This document shows positions 26,698 to 36,836 of a stretch of 64,000 nt of DNA, piece after piece. The first letter of the stretch is position 1. Each line of letters starts with the position of its first letter. A program made the translations under genes and the position numbers. Source of the DNA: Cognatundibacterium griseum (GTDB taxonomy: Bacteria; Pseudomonadota; Gammaproteobacteria; Burkholderiales; Burkholderiaceae_D); assembly GCF_014284195.1 (NCBI RefSeq), contig NZ_JACOGC010000002.1, positions 496,001-560,000 of the forward strand, read 5' to 3'. The notes below the pieces were generated by a model that was given only the letters and a program-made list of their open reading frames with translations, was not told where the DNA came from and searched no databases.

Positions 26698-29600
26698 ATG
26701 TCTTCAAACCTATCTACTAAAAAAAATACATCAAAAGCGGTGCCTGTCTCTGAGGGCTTGTCCGGGCTGCGTGATTTGCGTCAGCAGTTGCGCCAGCAGG
26801 CGCAAGTGGCGGATCAGCAACAAAAAAAGCCAGCCAAATTACAATCTGCCCCCGATTCTGCCCATGTTGGCGGTCAGTCACCTGTTCCGCGAGAGCCAGG
26901 AAGGCAGTCAAAATCTGTCCTGCAAAAGGGACGTGGGAAGGAAGCTATTGCGCTTGTCCGCAATCCTTTACCTGCGATTAGCTTTCCGGAGGAATTGCCC
27001 GTTTCCGGCAAGCGTGAAGAAATTGCGTCTGCTTTACGCCAGCATCAGGTCATCATCGTCTGTGGTGAGACCGGCTCCGGTAAAACTACACAGTTGCCGA
27101 AAATCTGTCTCGAACTGGGACGCGGCCAGCATGGGCTGATCGGCCATACCCAGCCACGCCGGATTGCAGCTTCGTCCACCGCGAAGCGTATCGCGCAGGA
27201 GCTGAATTCACCGCTGGGTGAGCATGTGGGGTTTAAGGTACGCTTTACCGATACCCTGAGTCAGGGCGCGTCGGTCAAGCTGATGACGGACGGGATACTG
27301 CTGGCCGAAACCCAGACCGATCCGCTGCTGCGTCAGTACGACACCATCATTATCGATGAAGCACATGAGCGCAGCCTGAATATTGACTTCCTGCTCGGCT
27401 ATCTGAAGCAATTGCTACCTAAGCGTCCTGATCTGAAGCTCATCATTACTTCCGCCACCATCGATGCCCAGCGTTTTGCGCGGCATTTTGCAGAGCCAGC
27501 GGCTGCAGGACAGGAAGCCAGACCGGCGCCAGTGATCGAGGTGTCGGGACGTTTGTATCCGGTCGAATTGCGTTATCGCCCGGTGCAGCAATCTGAGAAA
27601 GATAAAGAACGTGACCTGATGACCGCGATTACTGATGCGGTCGATGAATTGTGCCGTATCGGTTCCGGCGACGTGCTGGTGTTCCTGCCGGGTGAGCGCG
27701 AGATCCGCGATGCGGCGGAGGCCTTGCGTAAGCATCACCCGCCGCATGTGGAAATCCTGCCGCTGTTTGCGCGGCTTTCTGCGCAAGAGCAGGAAAGGGT
27801 GTTCAAGAGTTCGAATGCACGCCGTATCGTGTTAGCCACCAATGTGGCAGAAACCTCGCTGACTGTGCCTGGTATACGCTTTGTGGTCGATACCGGACTG
27901 GCGCGTGTGAAGCGCTACAGTTATCGCAATAAAGTCGAGCAGTTGCAGGTCGAGGCGATTGCGCAGTCGGCCGCCAATCAGCGCGCTGGTCGTTGCGGCC
28001 GGGTTGCCGCTGGTGTGTGTATCCGTTTGTTCGATGAACAAGATTTCCAGCAGCGCCCGCCATTTACGGAGCCTGAGATTTTGCGTTCCTCGCTGTCCGC
28101 AGTCATCTTGCGTATGAAGTCGCTGCGCCTGACTGATGTGGAGACTTTCCCGTTTATCGAGCCGCCATTGGGCCGCGCGATCGCAGATGGTTACCAGTTA
28201 TTGCAAGAACTGGGTGCGATGGATGAAAGCAATCAATTGACGCCGGTGGGCCGTCAGCTGGCGAAACTGCCGCTGGACCCGAGAGTGGGGCGCATGATCC
28301 TGGCGGCGCGCGATCATCAGGCCTTGCACGAGGTATTGATTATCGCTTCCGCTTTATCGGTACAAGACCCGCGTGACCGGCCTATGGAAGCGCAAGCAGC
28401 GGCTGATCAGGCGCATAAGAAATTTGCCGATGAAAAATCGGAATTCCTGTCGTACCTGAAAATCTGGAACTGGTTTGAAGACGCGATTGAGCATAAAAAA
28501 ACTAACCGTCAGTTACAGGATAATTGCCGCAGCCATTTCCTTAGCCAGATGCGGCTGCGCGAATGGCGTGAGGTGCACTCCCAATTGCTGACGATTGTGA
28601 AGGAGCAGGGCTGGCGGCTGAATGAAACACCGGCTACCTATGAGCAGCTACACTTGTCGCTGCTGACGGGTTTGCTTGGCAATATCGGATATAAATCCGA
28701 CGAAGAAGCGCATTATCTGGGCGCACGTGGCATCCGCTTTTATATCTGGCCTGGTTCCAGTCTGGCTAAAAAAGCCGGACGCTGGATTATGTCGGCTGAG
28801 CTGGTGGATACCTCGCGTCTGTATGGCCGCTGCATCGCGCAGATACAGCCGGAATGGCTGGAAAAAATCGGTGGACATCTGCTCAAAAAATCCTACGGCG
28901 AACCACGCTGGGAAAAGCGCAGCGGGCAGGTCAGCGCGTTTGAGCGCGCCACCCTGTATGGACTGGTGGTCTACAGCCAGCGCCGCATTCAGTATGGCCT
29001 GTATCATCCGGCTGAGGCACGCGACATCTTTATCCGCGAAGCGCTGGTCGGTGGCGAATTCGATACGCGTGCGCCGTTTTTTGCCTACAACCAGAAACTG
29101 GTGCGTGAAATTGAAAATCTGGAGCACAAATCACGCAGGCTGGACGTGCTGGTGGATGATGAATTAATCGTCGCGTTTTACGATCAACATATCCCGGCCG
29201 ATGTCTGGAACGCGGTCTTGTTTGAACAATGGCACAAAGAAGCGACCAGCAGCAATCCCAAACTGCTGTATCTTAATAAAGATGAGTTGATGCGGCATGA
29301 AGCGGCCGGCGTCACGACCGATCTGTTCCCGAAAAGCATGCAGGTATCGGGCGTTGCTTTGCAGCTCAGCTATCACTTTGAGCCCGGCAGTGCGCGCGAT
29401 GGAGTGACGCTGACGGTGCCCTTGTTTTCGCTGAATCAGGTCTCGGCTGAGCGTGCGGAATGGCTAGTGCCGGGGATGCTGAAAGAAAAGGTACATCTGC
29501 TGATCAAGTCGCTGCCACAGAAAATCCGGCGTCACTGCGTGCCTTTGCCTGATTATGCTGCCGGATTTTGTGAACGCGTTGAGCAGGGTAAAGGTAATTT

Positions 29601-30807
29601 CCTCGATGCGGTGATTGCGGATATCCGCGAGCAGACCGGCTTGATGTGTAAAACCACTGACTTTAAATTTGAACAATTACCTGCCCATCTGACCATGAAT
29701 TTCAAGGTGGTGGATGAGCATGGACGCCAGCTGGAGATGGGCCGTAATCTGGCACATTTACGGGCAGAGTTCGGTACTCAGGCACGCGAGAGTTTTCAAA
29801 AGATAGCGAGTGCCGAAAAACTGGCTTTGTTAGAAGGTAGCGCGCCACAAGCAATGTCGAGTGCTGGCAAACCGGCTCTGCAGTCAGCTGCACCATCCGG
29901 CAAACCGGGGGCGGCGGCCAATACGCAGTCAGCCGCACCGGCCTTGTATCAGCAGGAAAACCTGACTGCCTGGACCTTTGACAGCCTGCCGGAATTGCTG
30001 GAAGTGCAGCAGGGTAAGCAGACCCTGATTGGTTATCCTGCGCTGGTCGATAAGCTCACGCATTGTCATATCGAGGTATTTGATGATCCTGATGAGGCCG
30101 CCCGTTATCATCGTATCGGCCTGCGTCGCCTGTTTGCCTTGCAACTTAAAGAGCAGGTGAAATTTTTAGAAAAAAATATCCCCGGCTTACAGCAGATGGG
30201 CATGCAATTCATGGCGCTGGGTTCGCAGGAGGAATTGCGCGAGCAGATTATCCAGACCGCAATCGAGCGTGCCTGTCTGCAGACACCATTGCCTGCCAAT
30301 TCCGGTGAATTCAATATCCGGCGTGAAGAAGGTAAGGCCAGATTGAATTTGCTGGCCAATGAAATTGCACGTCTGGCAGGGTTAATACTGGCGGAGTATT
30401 ACACCCTGCCTAAAAAACTGCAGGGTTTGAAAGCGCATCCGCAAGCGGTGGCCGATATCCAAAGTCAGTTGCAGTCGCTGATTACCAAGCGTTTCATCGC
30501 TGAGAATGAGTTTAGCCAGCTTGCGCATTTCCCGCGCTATCTGAAAGCCATCAATGTGCGTATCGATAAGCTGCGCGCTGATCCGGCGCGCGATGCTCGG
30601 CAACAGGCAGAGTGGAATAGTGCAGCGCAAGGCTGGTTACGTGCACCGCGCAAGTCTGGTTTTGGTTCTGACATCGATCCGAAAATGCAGGAATACCGCT
30701 GGCTGCTGGAAGAGTTACGCGTCTCACTGTTTGCACAGGAATTGAAGACGCCGATGCCGGTGTCGGTCAAGCGCCTGCAAAAAGTCTGGGAGAGCATGCA
30801 GCGCTGA
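26698..30807 (+). CDS. hrpA: ATP-dependent RNA helicase HrpA
   Basis: DEAH-box RNA helicase of 1369 residues involved in mRNA processing and ribosome rescue in E. coli. Motif I is GETGSGKTTQ, motif II DEAH (IIIDEAHERS), motif III SATID, motif VI QRAGRCGR. The winged-helix/OB region and the long C-terminal DUF3418 region of HrpA follow. There are two features not seen in E. coli HrpA: a Lys/Gln-rich N-terminal extension and an Ala/Pro/Ser-rich linker near residues 1045-1090. The ORF opens at 26626, but ATG 26698 (MSSNLSTKKN) is chosen because upstream codons overlap the presumed promoter; there is no clear Shine-Dalgarno, so the start is uncertain. Confidence 0.95.
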   Translation: MSSNLSTKKNTSKAVPVSEGLSGLRDLRQQLRQQAQVADQQQKKPAKLQSAPDSAHVGGQSPVPREPGRQSKSVLQKGRGKEAIALVRNPLPAISFPEELPVSGKREEIASALRQHQVIIVCGETGSGKTTQLPKICLELGRGQHGLIGHTQPRRIAASSTAKRIAQELNSPLGEHVGFKVRFTDTLSQGASVKLMTDGILLAETQTDPLLRQYDTIIIDEAHERSLNIDFLLGYLKQLLPKRPDLKLIITSATIDAQRFARHFAEPAAAGQEARPAPVIEVSGRLYPVELRYRPVQQSEKDKERDLMTAITDAVDELCRIGSGDVLVFLPGEREIRDAAEALRKHHPPHVEILPLFARLSAQEQERVFKSSNARRIVLATNVAETSLTVPGIRFVVDTGLARVKRYSYRNKVEQLQVEAIAQSAANQRAGRCGRVAAGVCIRLFDEQDFQQRPPFTEPEILRSSLSAVILRMKSLRLTDVETFPFIEPPLGRAIADGYQLLQELGAMDESNQLTPVGRQLAKLPLDPRVGRMILAARDHQALHEVLIIASALSVQDPRDRPMEAQAAADQAHKKFADEKSEFLSYLKIWNWFEDAIEHKKTNRQLQDNCRSHFLSQMRLREWREVHSQLLTIVKEQGWRLNETPATYEQLHLSLLTGLLGNIGYKSDEEAHYLGARGIRFYIWPGSSLAKKAGRWIMSAELVDTSRLYGRCIAQIQPEWLEKIGGHLLKKSYGEPRWEKRSGQVSAFERATLYGLVVYSQRRIQYGLYHPAEARDIFIREALVGGEFDTRAPFFAYNQKLVREIENLEHKSRRLDVLVDDELIVAFYDQHIPADVWNAVLFEQWHKEATSSNPKLLYLNKDELMRHEAAGVTTDLFPKSMQVSGVALQLSYHFEPGSARDGVTLTVPLFSLNQVSAERAEWLVPGMLKEKVHLLIKSLPQKIRRHCVPLPDYAAGFCERVEQGKGNFLDAVIADIREQTGLMCKTTDFKFEQLPAHLTMNFKVVDEHGRQLEMGRNLAHLRAEFGTQARESFQKIASAEKLALLEGSAPQAMSSAGKPALQSAAPSGKPGAAANTQSAAPALYQQENLTAWTFDSLPELLEVQQGKQTLIGYPALVDKLTHCHIEVFDDPDEAARYHRIGLRRLFALQLKEQVKFLEKNIPGLQQMGMQFMALGSQEELREQIIQTAIERACLQTPLPANSGEFNIRREEGKARLNLLANEIARLAGLILAEYYTLPKKLQGLKAHPQAVADIQSQLQSLITKRFIAENEFSQLAHFPRYLKAINVRIDKLRADPARDARQQAEWNSAAQGWLRAPRKSGFGSDIDPKMQEYRWLLEELRVSLFAQELKTPMPVSVKRLQKVWESMQR

Positions 30808-30836
30808 CAACGGTCAGGTTGCAGAAATAGGATGAG

Positions 30837-31736
30837 ATGAATCATAAACTGACGCCATCAATCATCGCCTTACTAGTGGTTCCTCCCTTGCTATGGGCAG
30901 GAAATGCCGTAGTCGGACGCATGGTCAACGATTTGCTGCCACCGGCAACCCTGAATTTTTTTCGCTGGCTGATTGCGTTCTGCATTCTGCTGCCGGCTGG
31001 CTTTCGGATTTACCGGCGCGGCAGTTTATTTTGGCAAAACTGGCGCCGTTATGCGGTGTTGGGTTTGCTGGGTGTCGGAATGTATAACGCATTGCAATAT
31101 CTGGCACTGCGCAGTTCCACGCCGATTAATGTCACGTTGGTGGCGGCCAGTATGCCAGTATGGATGTTACTGATCGGGCGCCTGTTTTTTTCTGCACCGA
31201 TTTCACGCTCGGCAGTGATGGGTGTGCTGGTATCGATCACCGGGGTATTGCTCGTACTGAGCCGTGGTGATCCGGCTCATCTCATGACGTTGCGGCTCGT
31301 CCCCGGTGATTTACTGATGCTGGTGGCTGCAATTGCCTGGTCGCTGTACAGCTGGTTGCTGATGCATGGTAATGATGGTGATCTGCGGGATCACTGGGCG
31401 ACATTTTTACTGGCGCAGGTCAGTTTTGGTGTGCTCTGGTCGGGCCTGTTTGCGCTTGCCGAATGGACGCTGACCACACCAGTTATTCACTGGAACCTTG
31501 CGTTGGTGGCAGCTCTGGTGTTTGTCGCCGTGGGACCGGCATTGATTGCTTTTCGTTGCTGGGGGGCGGGGGTACAGCAGGTCGGACCAAATATTGCGGC
31601 ATTTTTCAGTAATCTGACGCCCTTATTTGCAGCGCTGTTATCTGCATTATTTCTGGGAGATACGCCACAGTTATTTCATGCCGCAGCATTTGTACTTATA
31701 GTTACAGGTATTTTCCTGTCTTCGCGTCGTCACTGA
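30837..31736 (+). CDS. EamA/DMT-family permease
   Basis: Inner-membrane transporter of the drug/metabolite superfamily, 299 residues with ten predicted membrane helices in two EamA repeats (about residues 10-140 and 150-290). The N-terminal LLWAGNAVVGR is the typical first-helix motif, and the end of repeat 2 has GDTPQLFHAAAFVLIVTGI. Substrate cannot be inferred. It starts 29 bases after hrpA and may be co-transcribed; it ends 20 bases from the convergent hemerythrin gene with no clear terminator between them. Confidence 0.88.
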   Translation: MNHKLTPSIIALLVVPPLLWAGNAVVGRMVNDLLPPATLNFFRWLIAFCILLPAGFRIYRRGSLFWQNWRRYAVLGLLGVGMYNALQYLALRSSTPINVTLVAASMPVWMLLIGRLFFSAPISRSAVMGVLVSITGVLLVLSRGDPAHLMTLRLVPGDLLMLVAAIAWSLYSWLLMHGNDGDLRDHWATFLLAQVSFGVLWSGLFALAEWTLTTPVIHWNLALVAALVFVAVGPALIAFRCWGAGVQQVGPNIAAFFSNLTPLFAALLSALFLGDTPQLFHAAAFVLIVTGIFLSSRRH

Positions 31737-31756
31737 CAGCGAGTGTTGCCAAGGAT

Positions 31757-32356
31757 TCAGAGTGGGTCTGCAACGCCGATAGGGGATGGGCTGATCTGTA
31801 CGATTTTGGAGAACAGCTGCTCGTAGCGGTAACGCTCTCCCGCGTCGTCCAGACGATGACGATTTTCCAGAAATGCCTGATCTACTTCATGCCAGTCGAG
31901 TACATTCAACACTTGCCGTGCGACCGGGATGATGACTTCTTCTTCGGTATGCATATGCGAGTAATAAAAGTGGGCATATTGCTCCACCAGATCGCGGAAA
32001 TGGGGAAAGGCTTCTGCACCCCGGAATTCATATTGCAGGAGTGCATCCAGCAGCTTATGCACCAGATAGGCGCCCTTGCTGTGCTGTTCAGTTAAAGCAT
32101 CCAGTTCATTATCGAGCTGGTGCGTGCGTTCCTTGATTTTGGCAAAAAGAAACTGATCCTCTTTGGGGTGATGCACTTTTTCCGGATACTCGGAAATGTA
32201 GTACAGCATGGCGCGGAAGACCTTGATATCTGGGGGAGAGCCACCTTGTCCGATTGAACGGACGAAATACAGCATGCCCTGAATAACTGCGGACAGATGT
32301 TCATGTTCCTGACGGATGATGTCCAGTGATACAGGGTGAAAATTTCGGGCTGCCAT
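31757..32356 (-). CDS. Hemerythrin domain protein
   Basis: A 199-residue cytoplasmic protein with a hemerythrin-like four-helix bundle in the first 155 residues. Metal-binding motifs are spread as expected: RQEHEHL, YPEKVHHPKEDQFLF, EQHSKGAYLVH and YYSHMHTEEEVIIP. Such proteins bind a non-haem di-iron site and are linked to oxygen or nitric-oxide sensing and to iron-sulfur repair (YtfE-like). The C-terminal 45 residues are outside the fold. Specific function is not determined. Confidence 0.88.
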   Translation of the reverse strand: MAARNFHPVSLDIIRQEHEHLSAVIQGMLYFVRSIGQGGSPPDIKVFRAMLYYISEYPEKVHHPKEDQFLFAKIKERTHQLDNELDALTEQHSKGAYLVHKLLDALLQYEFRGAEAFPHFRDLVEQYAHFYYSHMHTEEEVIIPVARQVLNVLDWHEVDQAFLENRHRLDDAGERYRYEQLFSKIVQISPSPIGVADPL

Positions 32357-32480
32357 AGTGATCTCCGGATATTTTTTTTACTCTACCTCAGCATGTAAAA
32401 GCACTATTGATACTGCTCAAACCGGATGCGGATAATGCTGGCAGGGCAATGCGTTACCTCTTGTTTTCTGATACGGGGAC

Positions 32481-32508
32481 AAAAAAAGTGCTGACATGAA
32501 GTCAGCAC
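32481..32508 (-). terminator. Terminator after pepF-like gene
   Basis: GTGCTGAC (32488-32495) pairs with GTCAGCAC (32501-32508) over ATGAA; on the minus strand the stem is followed by seven T. Confidence 0.85.
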
Positions 32509-32537
32509 CTGAGCCGGTCAACGTAGTGTCGTGTCGA

Positions 32538-34400
32538 TCACCGTTTGGCAAGTATGCTTTCGATCTGATCCATGATGCTGTTCATCCGTTTAAAGACCGC
32601 CTGATAAGGTGCCGGGCTGGCGAGGTCAACACCGGCTTGTTTGACCAGATCATAAGGGTAGGCAGATCCGCCCGCTTTCAGTATGCCGAGATATTTGTCA
32701 CGTGCACCGGGTTCCATTTTCAGGATTTCGTCCGCGAACATGGAGCCGGCAGCAATGGAGGTGGCGTACTGGAAGACATAAAAACGGGTATAGAAATGCG
32801 GGATATATGCCCATTCTGTCGTATAGGTATCGTCGATTTTTATGATGCCTTCGCGGTCGCCATGATAGCGTTTCAGGATGTCGCCATAAATCTGGCTTAA
32901 CGCTGTTCCGGTCAGGGATTCTCCACGATCGACTTTGGCATGTACTTCCCGTTCAAAATCTGCAAACATCGCTTGCCGGAAAAATGTGCCGCGCAGATTT
33001 TCCAGTGCTGACCCCAGATACAGCAGCCGCTCATCGTCGCTCTTTGCTATCTTGAGCATGTGATCAAGTAAAAACACTTCATTTGTCGTGGATGCGATTT
33101 CTGCCGTGAAGATCGGATAATCTGCTGTGATATAAGGCTGGTGCTTGTTTGCCAGATACGAATGCATAGCGTGACCCCATTCATGTCCCAGTGTGGACAC
33201 CGACTCATAGTCGTCGTTGTAGTTCAGCAGCAGATAGGGGTGTACGTCATAAGCGACGCCGGACATATAGGCACCGGATCGTTTGCGCGGACGGGGATAC
33301 ACATCCATCCAGCGTTCTCCGGTGGCTTTGCGCATGGCGCTGGCATAGTCTTGCCCCAGCGGCTGGACGGAATCAAGCATGAGTTGGATGCCATCCGTGA
33401 TCGGATATTTAAAATCACCGGAAACCAGAGGCGGGTAAATGTCGTAATAAGCCAGGTCTTTGACGCCTAACATCCGGGCGCGCAGCTTGAAATAACGGTG
33501 CAGTACGGGCAGGTTGGCGCGGGTCTGTTCCACCAGTGTGTCATAGACTGCACGCGGTATATGATTTGCATCAAGCGCGCTGGTCAGTGAATCCGGATAG
33601 TTTCTGACTTTCGCATACACGGCGTCTTTTTTCAGCTGCTCATAGAAAAGTACGCCATAACTGCGTTCAAATTCCTTCCACTTTCCCCAGAAAGCATCAA
33701 ACACCAGTTTGCGATCTGCACGATTGGAGGATGCCCGGTATTTGGTGTACGCAGCCTGATCAATGACGACTTCCTCGCCATTGGACAGGCGGATTTTTGG
33801 CCATGGCATGTCCGCATTGGATAAAGTGGAATACACAGCGCTCGCCGTGCCGGTGGCCATGCTGAAGCCGGAGATCAGTTCCTCTCCCTTTTTGTCCAGC
33901 GTATGCGGCGCGCCGCGCAGAATATCGTGCAGTTGAAAACGGTACTGGGCCAGCGCTGGTGCTTTAGTCAGCAGACGGTCTGTTTTAGCTGCACCCAGCA
34001 GCAGTATTTCGGGGCGCAGGAAAGAGGTGGATTCTTCCAGTTTGCTTCCCAGAATATCTGATCGCTGCTGAATATCCTGTCCCGCATTATTGCCCGTATC
34101 CTGGTCACGGAATTGTGCAGCATAAGTGGATAAGCGCGCGTAACGTTTCAGGATATCTGCATATAAGTCCATGCAGGATTGAAATTGCTTTCCATTATCA
34201 GCCAGGTGACCGCTGCATTTTTGCATATCCGGAAATTGTTGTTCCAGCCTGGTGGCATCTTTATCCCAGGCCGCCTGATTCTGGTAAAGATCCTGCAGAT
34301 TCCAGCGCCAGTTTTCAGTGTCATTCGGATGAGCGGCATAACTGGCGACCGGGGAGGCGGCAGCGAGGATAAATAAACTGCGGATAAGGTATTTATGCAT
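32538..34400 (-). CDS. pepF: Exported M3-family oligoendopeptidase F
   Basis: Zinc metallopeptidase of family M3B, 620 residues. The active site is His406-Glu407-Trp408-Gly409-His410 (HEWGH in LGHEWGHAMHS), an HExxH helix, with the downstream glutamate expected in ITADYPIFTAEIAS. Unlike cytoplasmic PepF, this one has a clear signal peptide (MHKYLIRSLFILAAASPVASYAA, cut into the mature part at about residue 23), so it should act in the periplasm. It diverges from the siderophore receptor across a 277-base region carrying a Fur box. Confidence 0.9.
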   Translation of the reverse strand: MHKYLIRSLFILAAASPVASYAAHPNDTENWRWNLQDLYQNQAAWDKDATRLEQQFPDMQKCSGHLADNGKQFQSCMDLYADILKRYARLSTYAAQFRDQDTGNNAGQDIQQRSDILGSKLEESTSFLRPEILLLGAAKTDRLLTKAPALAQYRFQLHDILRGAPHTLDKKGEELISGFSMATGTASAVYSTLSNADMPWPKIRLSNGEEVVIDQAAYTKYRASSNRADRKLVFDAFWGKWKEFERSYGVLFYEQLKKDAVYAKVRNYPDSLTSALDANHIPRAVYDTLVEQTRANLPVLHRYFKLRARMLGVKDLAYYDIYPPLVSGDFKYPITDGIQLMLDSVQPLGQDYASAMRKATGERWMDVYPRPRKRSGAYMSGVAYDVHPYLLLNYNDDYESVSTLGHEWGHAMHSYLANKHQPYITADYPIFTAEIASTTNEVFLLDHMLKIAKSDDERLLYLGSALENLRGTFFRQAMFADFEREVHAKVDRGESLTGTALSQIYGDILKRYHGDREGIIKIDDTYTTEWAYIPHFYTRFYVFQYATSIAAGSMFADEILKMEPGARDKYLGILKAGGSAYPYDLVKQAGVDLASPAPYQAVFKRMNSIMDQIESILAKR

Positions 34401-34550
34401 GATTCAGCGTCCGGGTTGGAGATGGATGAGGCTGGAAAGTGAATGTCAAACGAAGCTGATTGGAGTGAAAATTATATAAAAAGTTCTTAAAAAGACAAAT
34501 GCAGAATACTCGCGTGTCTCTTTGCATGATATTTCAAAATATGTCTGCCT

Positions 34551-34589
34551 TGATAATTATTGTAAATAATAGTCATTCTCATCTATAAT
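34551..34589 (+). promoter_or_regulatory. Fur box over the siderophore-receptor promoter
   Basis: TGATAATTATTGTAA at 34551-34565 matches the first half of the 7-1-7 Fur consensus perfectly and the second half in five of seven positions; a second overlapping Fur-like unit, AATAATAGTCATTCTCATC (34565-34583), follows. TATAAT at 34584-34589 with TTGTAA at 34560-34565 (18-base spacer) forms a sigma-70 promoter that Fur binding would cover. This implies iron repression of the receptor, 89 bases downstream. Confidence 0.75.
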
Positions 34590-34677
34590 GTAAGCCTCCC
34601 GCAGCCAGCTATGTCAGTTTTTCTATCAGCCAGCCAGCCTTTGAAATCTGATTTCCGAATTTTAAAAGGATCTGACT

Positions 34678-36783
34678 ATGATAAAACTGAGCCGCCTGAC
34701 ACCTCTGGCAGTATTGTTCAATAGCGTCGTGCTTCCCGCCTGGGCGCAGACGGCACCTGCTGAGAGTGCTTTACCTGAAGTCAAAGTTACTGGTACTGCC
34801 GATAAAGGTTACACCGTTAACAGCAGCCGCACCGCGACCAAAACCGATACGCTGCTGCGCGATACGCCGCAAGCAGTGACAGTCATCAGCAAAGAACTGA
34901 TCCGCGATCAGAGTATGCAGAGTCTGTCCGACGTTATCCGTTATGTGCCGGGTATCGTTGCTGCGCAAGGCGAGGGCAATCGCGATACTGCGGTATTTCG
35001 TGGCAACAGTTCGACCGGTGATTTCTATGTGGATGGTATCCGTGACGATGTGCAGTATTACCGGGATTTTTATAATATTGAAAGCGTTGAAGCGCTTAAA
35101 GGTTCCAATGCCATGATCTTTGGACGTGGTGGTTCCGGTGGCGTGATCAATCGTGTGACCAAACAGCCTGACTGGCGCCTGCTCAGGGATGCCAGCATCA
35201 CACTCGGCTCATGGAACCAGCGTCGTGTAACAATGGATGCCGGCCAGGCATTGAGCGAGAGTGCAGCAGCGCGTGTCGCGGCTGTTAATGAAAACAGCGA
35301 CAGTTACCGCAACGGATTTCATCTGAAGCGTTCGGGCATTAATCCTACGCTGGCGTTGCGGGCTGGCAGCGATACCAGTGTTGTCGTCGGCTATGAATAC
35401 TTCAAGGATGAGCGGACTGCTGACCGCGGTATTCCATCTTTTCAGGGACGTCCATTGAGCACGGATGCATCGGCATTTTTCGGTAATCCTGAAATCAATA
35501 CGACCTGGGCGAAAGTCAATGCCTTGACGGCATTGATTGAACATGATTTCGGACAGGGTGTGAGTCTGACTAACCGGACTCGTTATGCGAAATACGACAA
35601 GTTTTACCAGAATATTGTGCCGGGGGCGGTGAATACCGCAGGCACCACGGTCGCGCTATCCGGTTACAACAATGCCACTCAGAGAAATAATTTCTTTAAT
35701 CAGACCGATGTCAGCTGGAATCTGAATGTGGGCACTGTCCGGCATAAACTGTTGGGTGGCATTGAGCTGGGCAGGCAGGAAACGGATAATTTCCGCAATA
35801 CTGCGTATTTCCAGACCGGTGGCGGATTGGTGACTTCCATCAATGTGGCTTTAACCAATCCCGTGGCCAATACGCCGGTGACTTTCCGGCAGTCAGCAAC
35901 AGATGCCAATAATCACGGTACGGTGACGACAAAGGCGATTTATCTGCAGGATCAGATCGAGTTGTCATCGCAATGGCAGTTCATTGCGGGTTTGCGCCGC
36001 GATAACTTCGATGTTGATTTTACGAACAACCGAACTGGTGACCGTATCAGGACGACAGATACACCCGTGTCGCCGCGTGCCGGACTGGTGTTCAAGCCGC
36101 TGACCGAAGTTTCCCTGTACCTGAGTTACAGCAAGGCATTTGTGCCGCGTGCAGGTGATCAGCTCTCGTCCCTGACACTGACCAATCAGGCGCTGGATCC
36201 GGAAGAGTTCAAAAATCTGGAACTGGGTGCCAAGTGGGACATCAACCCTGCATTGTCTGCAACAGCGGCACTGTATCAGCTGGATCGCAGCAATATCGCG
36301 GTCAGCGATCCGTCTGATCCCAGCAAATCGATTCTGGTGGATGGTCAGCGCAGCCGCGGGCTGGAGCTGGAGTTGAGCGGCAAGCTGAGCCGCGACTGGA
36401 GCATGATGGCCGGCTATGCTTATCAGGATGCGAAAATTACCAAAACACAGTCGGCAACGGCGCTGGCAGGTGCAACCCTGGCGCAGGTGCCACGCCATAG
36501 TGCATCACTTTGGAATCGTTATGATTTCAGCCCGGTTGTAGGGGTTGGCTTGGGGGTTGTGTATCGCAGCGCGTTGTATGCATCGACAGATAATACGGTC
36601 ACGATTCCCGGCTTCACACGTCTGGATGCGGCTTTGTTTTATACCATCAGTAAAAATCTGAAGATGCAGCTGAATATCGAAAATCTGCTGGATAAAAAAT
36701 ATTATGCTTTCGCAAATAGCAATAACAACATCACTCCCGGCTCACCGCGCGCCCTGCGAGTCAGTCTGAATGCCAGTTTTTAA
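34678..36783 (+). CDS. TonB-dependent siderophore receptor (catecholate type)
   Basis: Outer-membrane ferric-siderophore receptor, 701 residues. A signal peptide ends at PAWAQ (about residue 24). The plug domain (about 45-160) has the sequence DTPQAVTVISKELI, RGNSSTGDFYVDGIRDD and the closing GRGGSGGVINRVTK, and the beta barrel fills the rest. The C-terminus ends in phenylalanine with the pattern RALRVSLNASF, as needed for BAM-mediated assembly. It resembles the Fiu-type catecholate receptors, but the actual siderophore is unknown. No TonB, ExbB/D or siderophore biosynthesis genes are nearby. The Fur box upstream supports its role in iron acquisition. Confidence 0.92.
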   Translation: MIKLSRLTPLAVLFNSVVLPAWAQTAPAESALPEVKVTGTADKGYTVNSSRTATKTDTLLRDTPQAVTVISKELIRDQSMQSLSDVIRYVPGIVAAQGEGNRDTAVFRGNSSTGDFYVDGIRDDVQYYRDFYNIESVEALKGSNAMIFGRGGSGGVINRVTKQPDWRLLRDASITLGSWNQRRVTMDAGQALSESAAARVAAVNENSDSYRNGFHLKRSGINPTLALRAGSDTSVVVGYEYFKDERTADRGIPSFQGRPLSTDASAFFGNPEINTTWAKVNALTALIEHDFGQGVSLTNRTRYAKYDKFYQNIVPGAVNTAGTTVALSGYNNATQRNNFFNQTDVSWNLNVGTVRHKLLGGIELGRQETDNFRNTAYFQTGGGLVTSINVALTNPVANTPVTFRQSATDANNHGTVTTKAIYLQDQIELSSQWQFIAGLRRDNFDVDFTNNRTGDRIRTTDTPVSPRAGLVFKPLTEVSLYLSYSKAFVPRAGDQLSSLTLTNQALDPEEFKNLELGAKWDINPALSATAALYQLDRSNIAVSDPSDPSKSILVDGQRSRGLELELSGKLSRDWSMMAGYAYQDAKITKTQSATALAGATLAQVPRHSASLWNRYDFSPVVGVGLGVVYRSALYASTDNTVTIPGFTRLDAALFYTISKNLKMQLNIENLLDKKYYAFANSNNNITPGSPRALRVSLNASF

Positions 36784-36810
36784 CTGAGTCAGATTTTGTT
36801 GGTCGTACTG

Positions 36811-36836
36811 ATGCCCTGGTTCTGGGGCATTTTTTA
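36811..36836 (+). terminator. Terminator after the siderophore receptor
   Basis: ATGCCC (36811-36816) pairs with GGGCAT (36825-36830) over an 8-base loop, followed by TTTTTA. Confidence 0.7.

Noticed and set aside
28648-29127. Minus-strand 159-codon ORF within hrpA
   Set aside because: Shadow frame; hrpA covers the region and is conserved.
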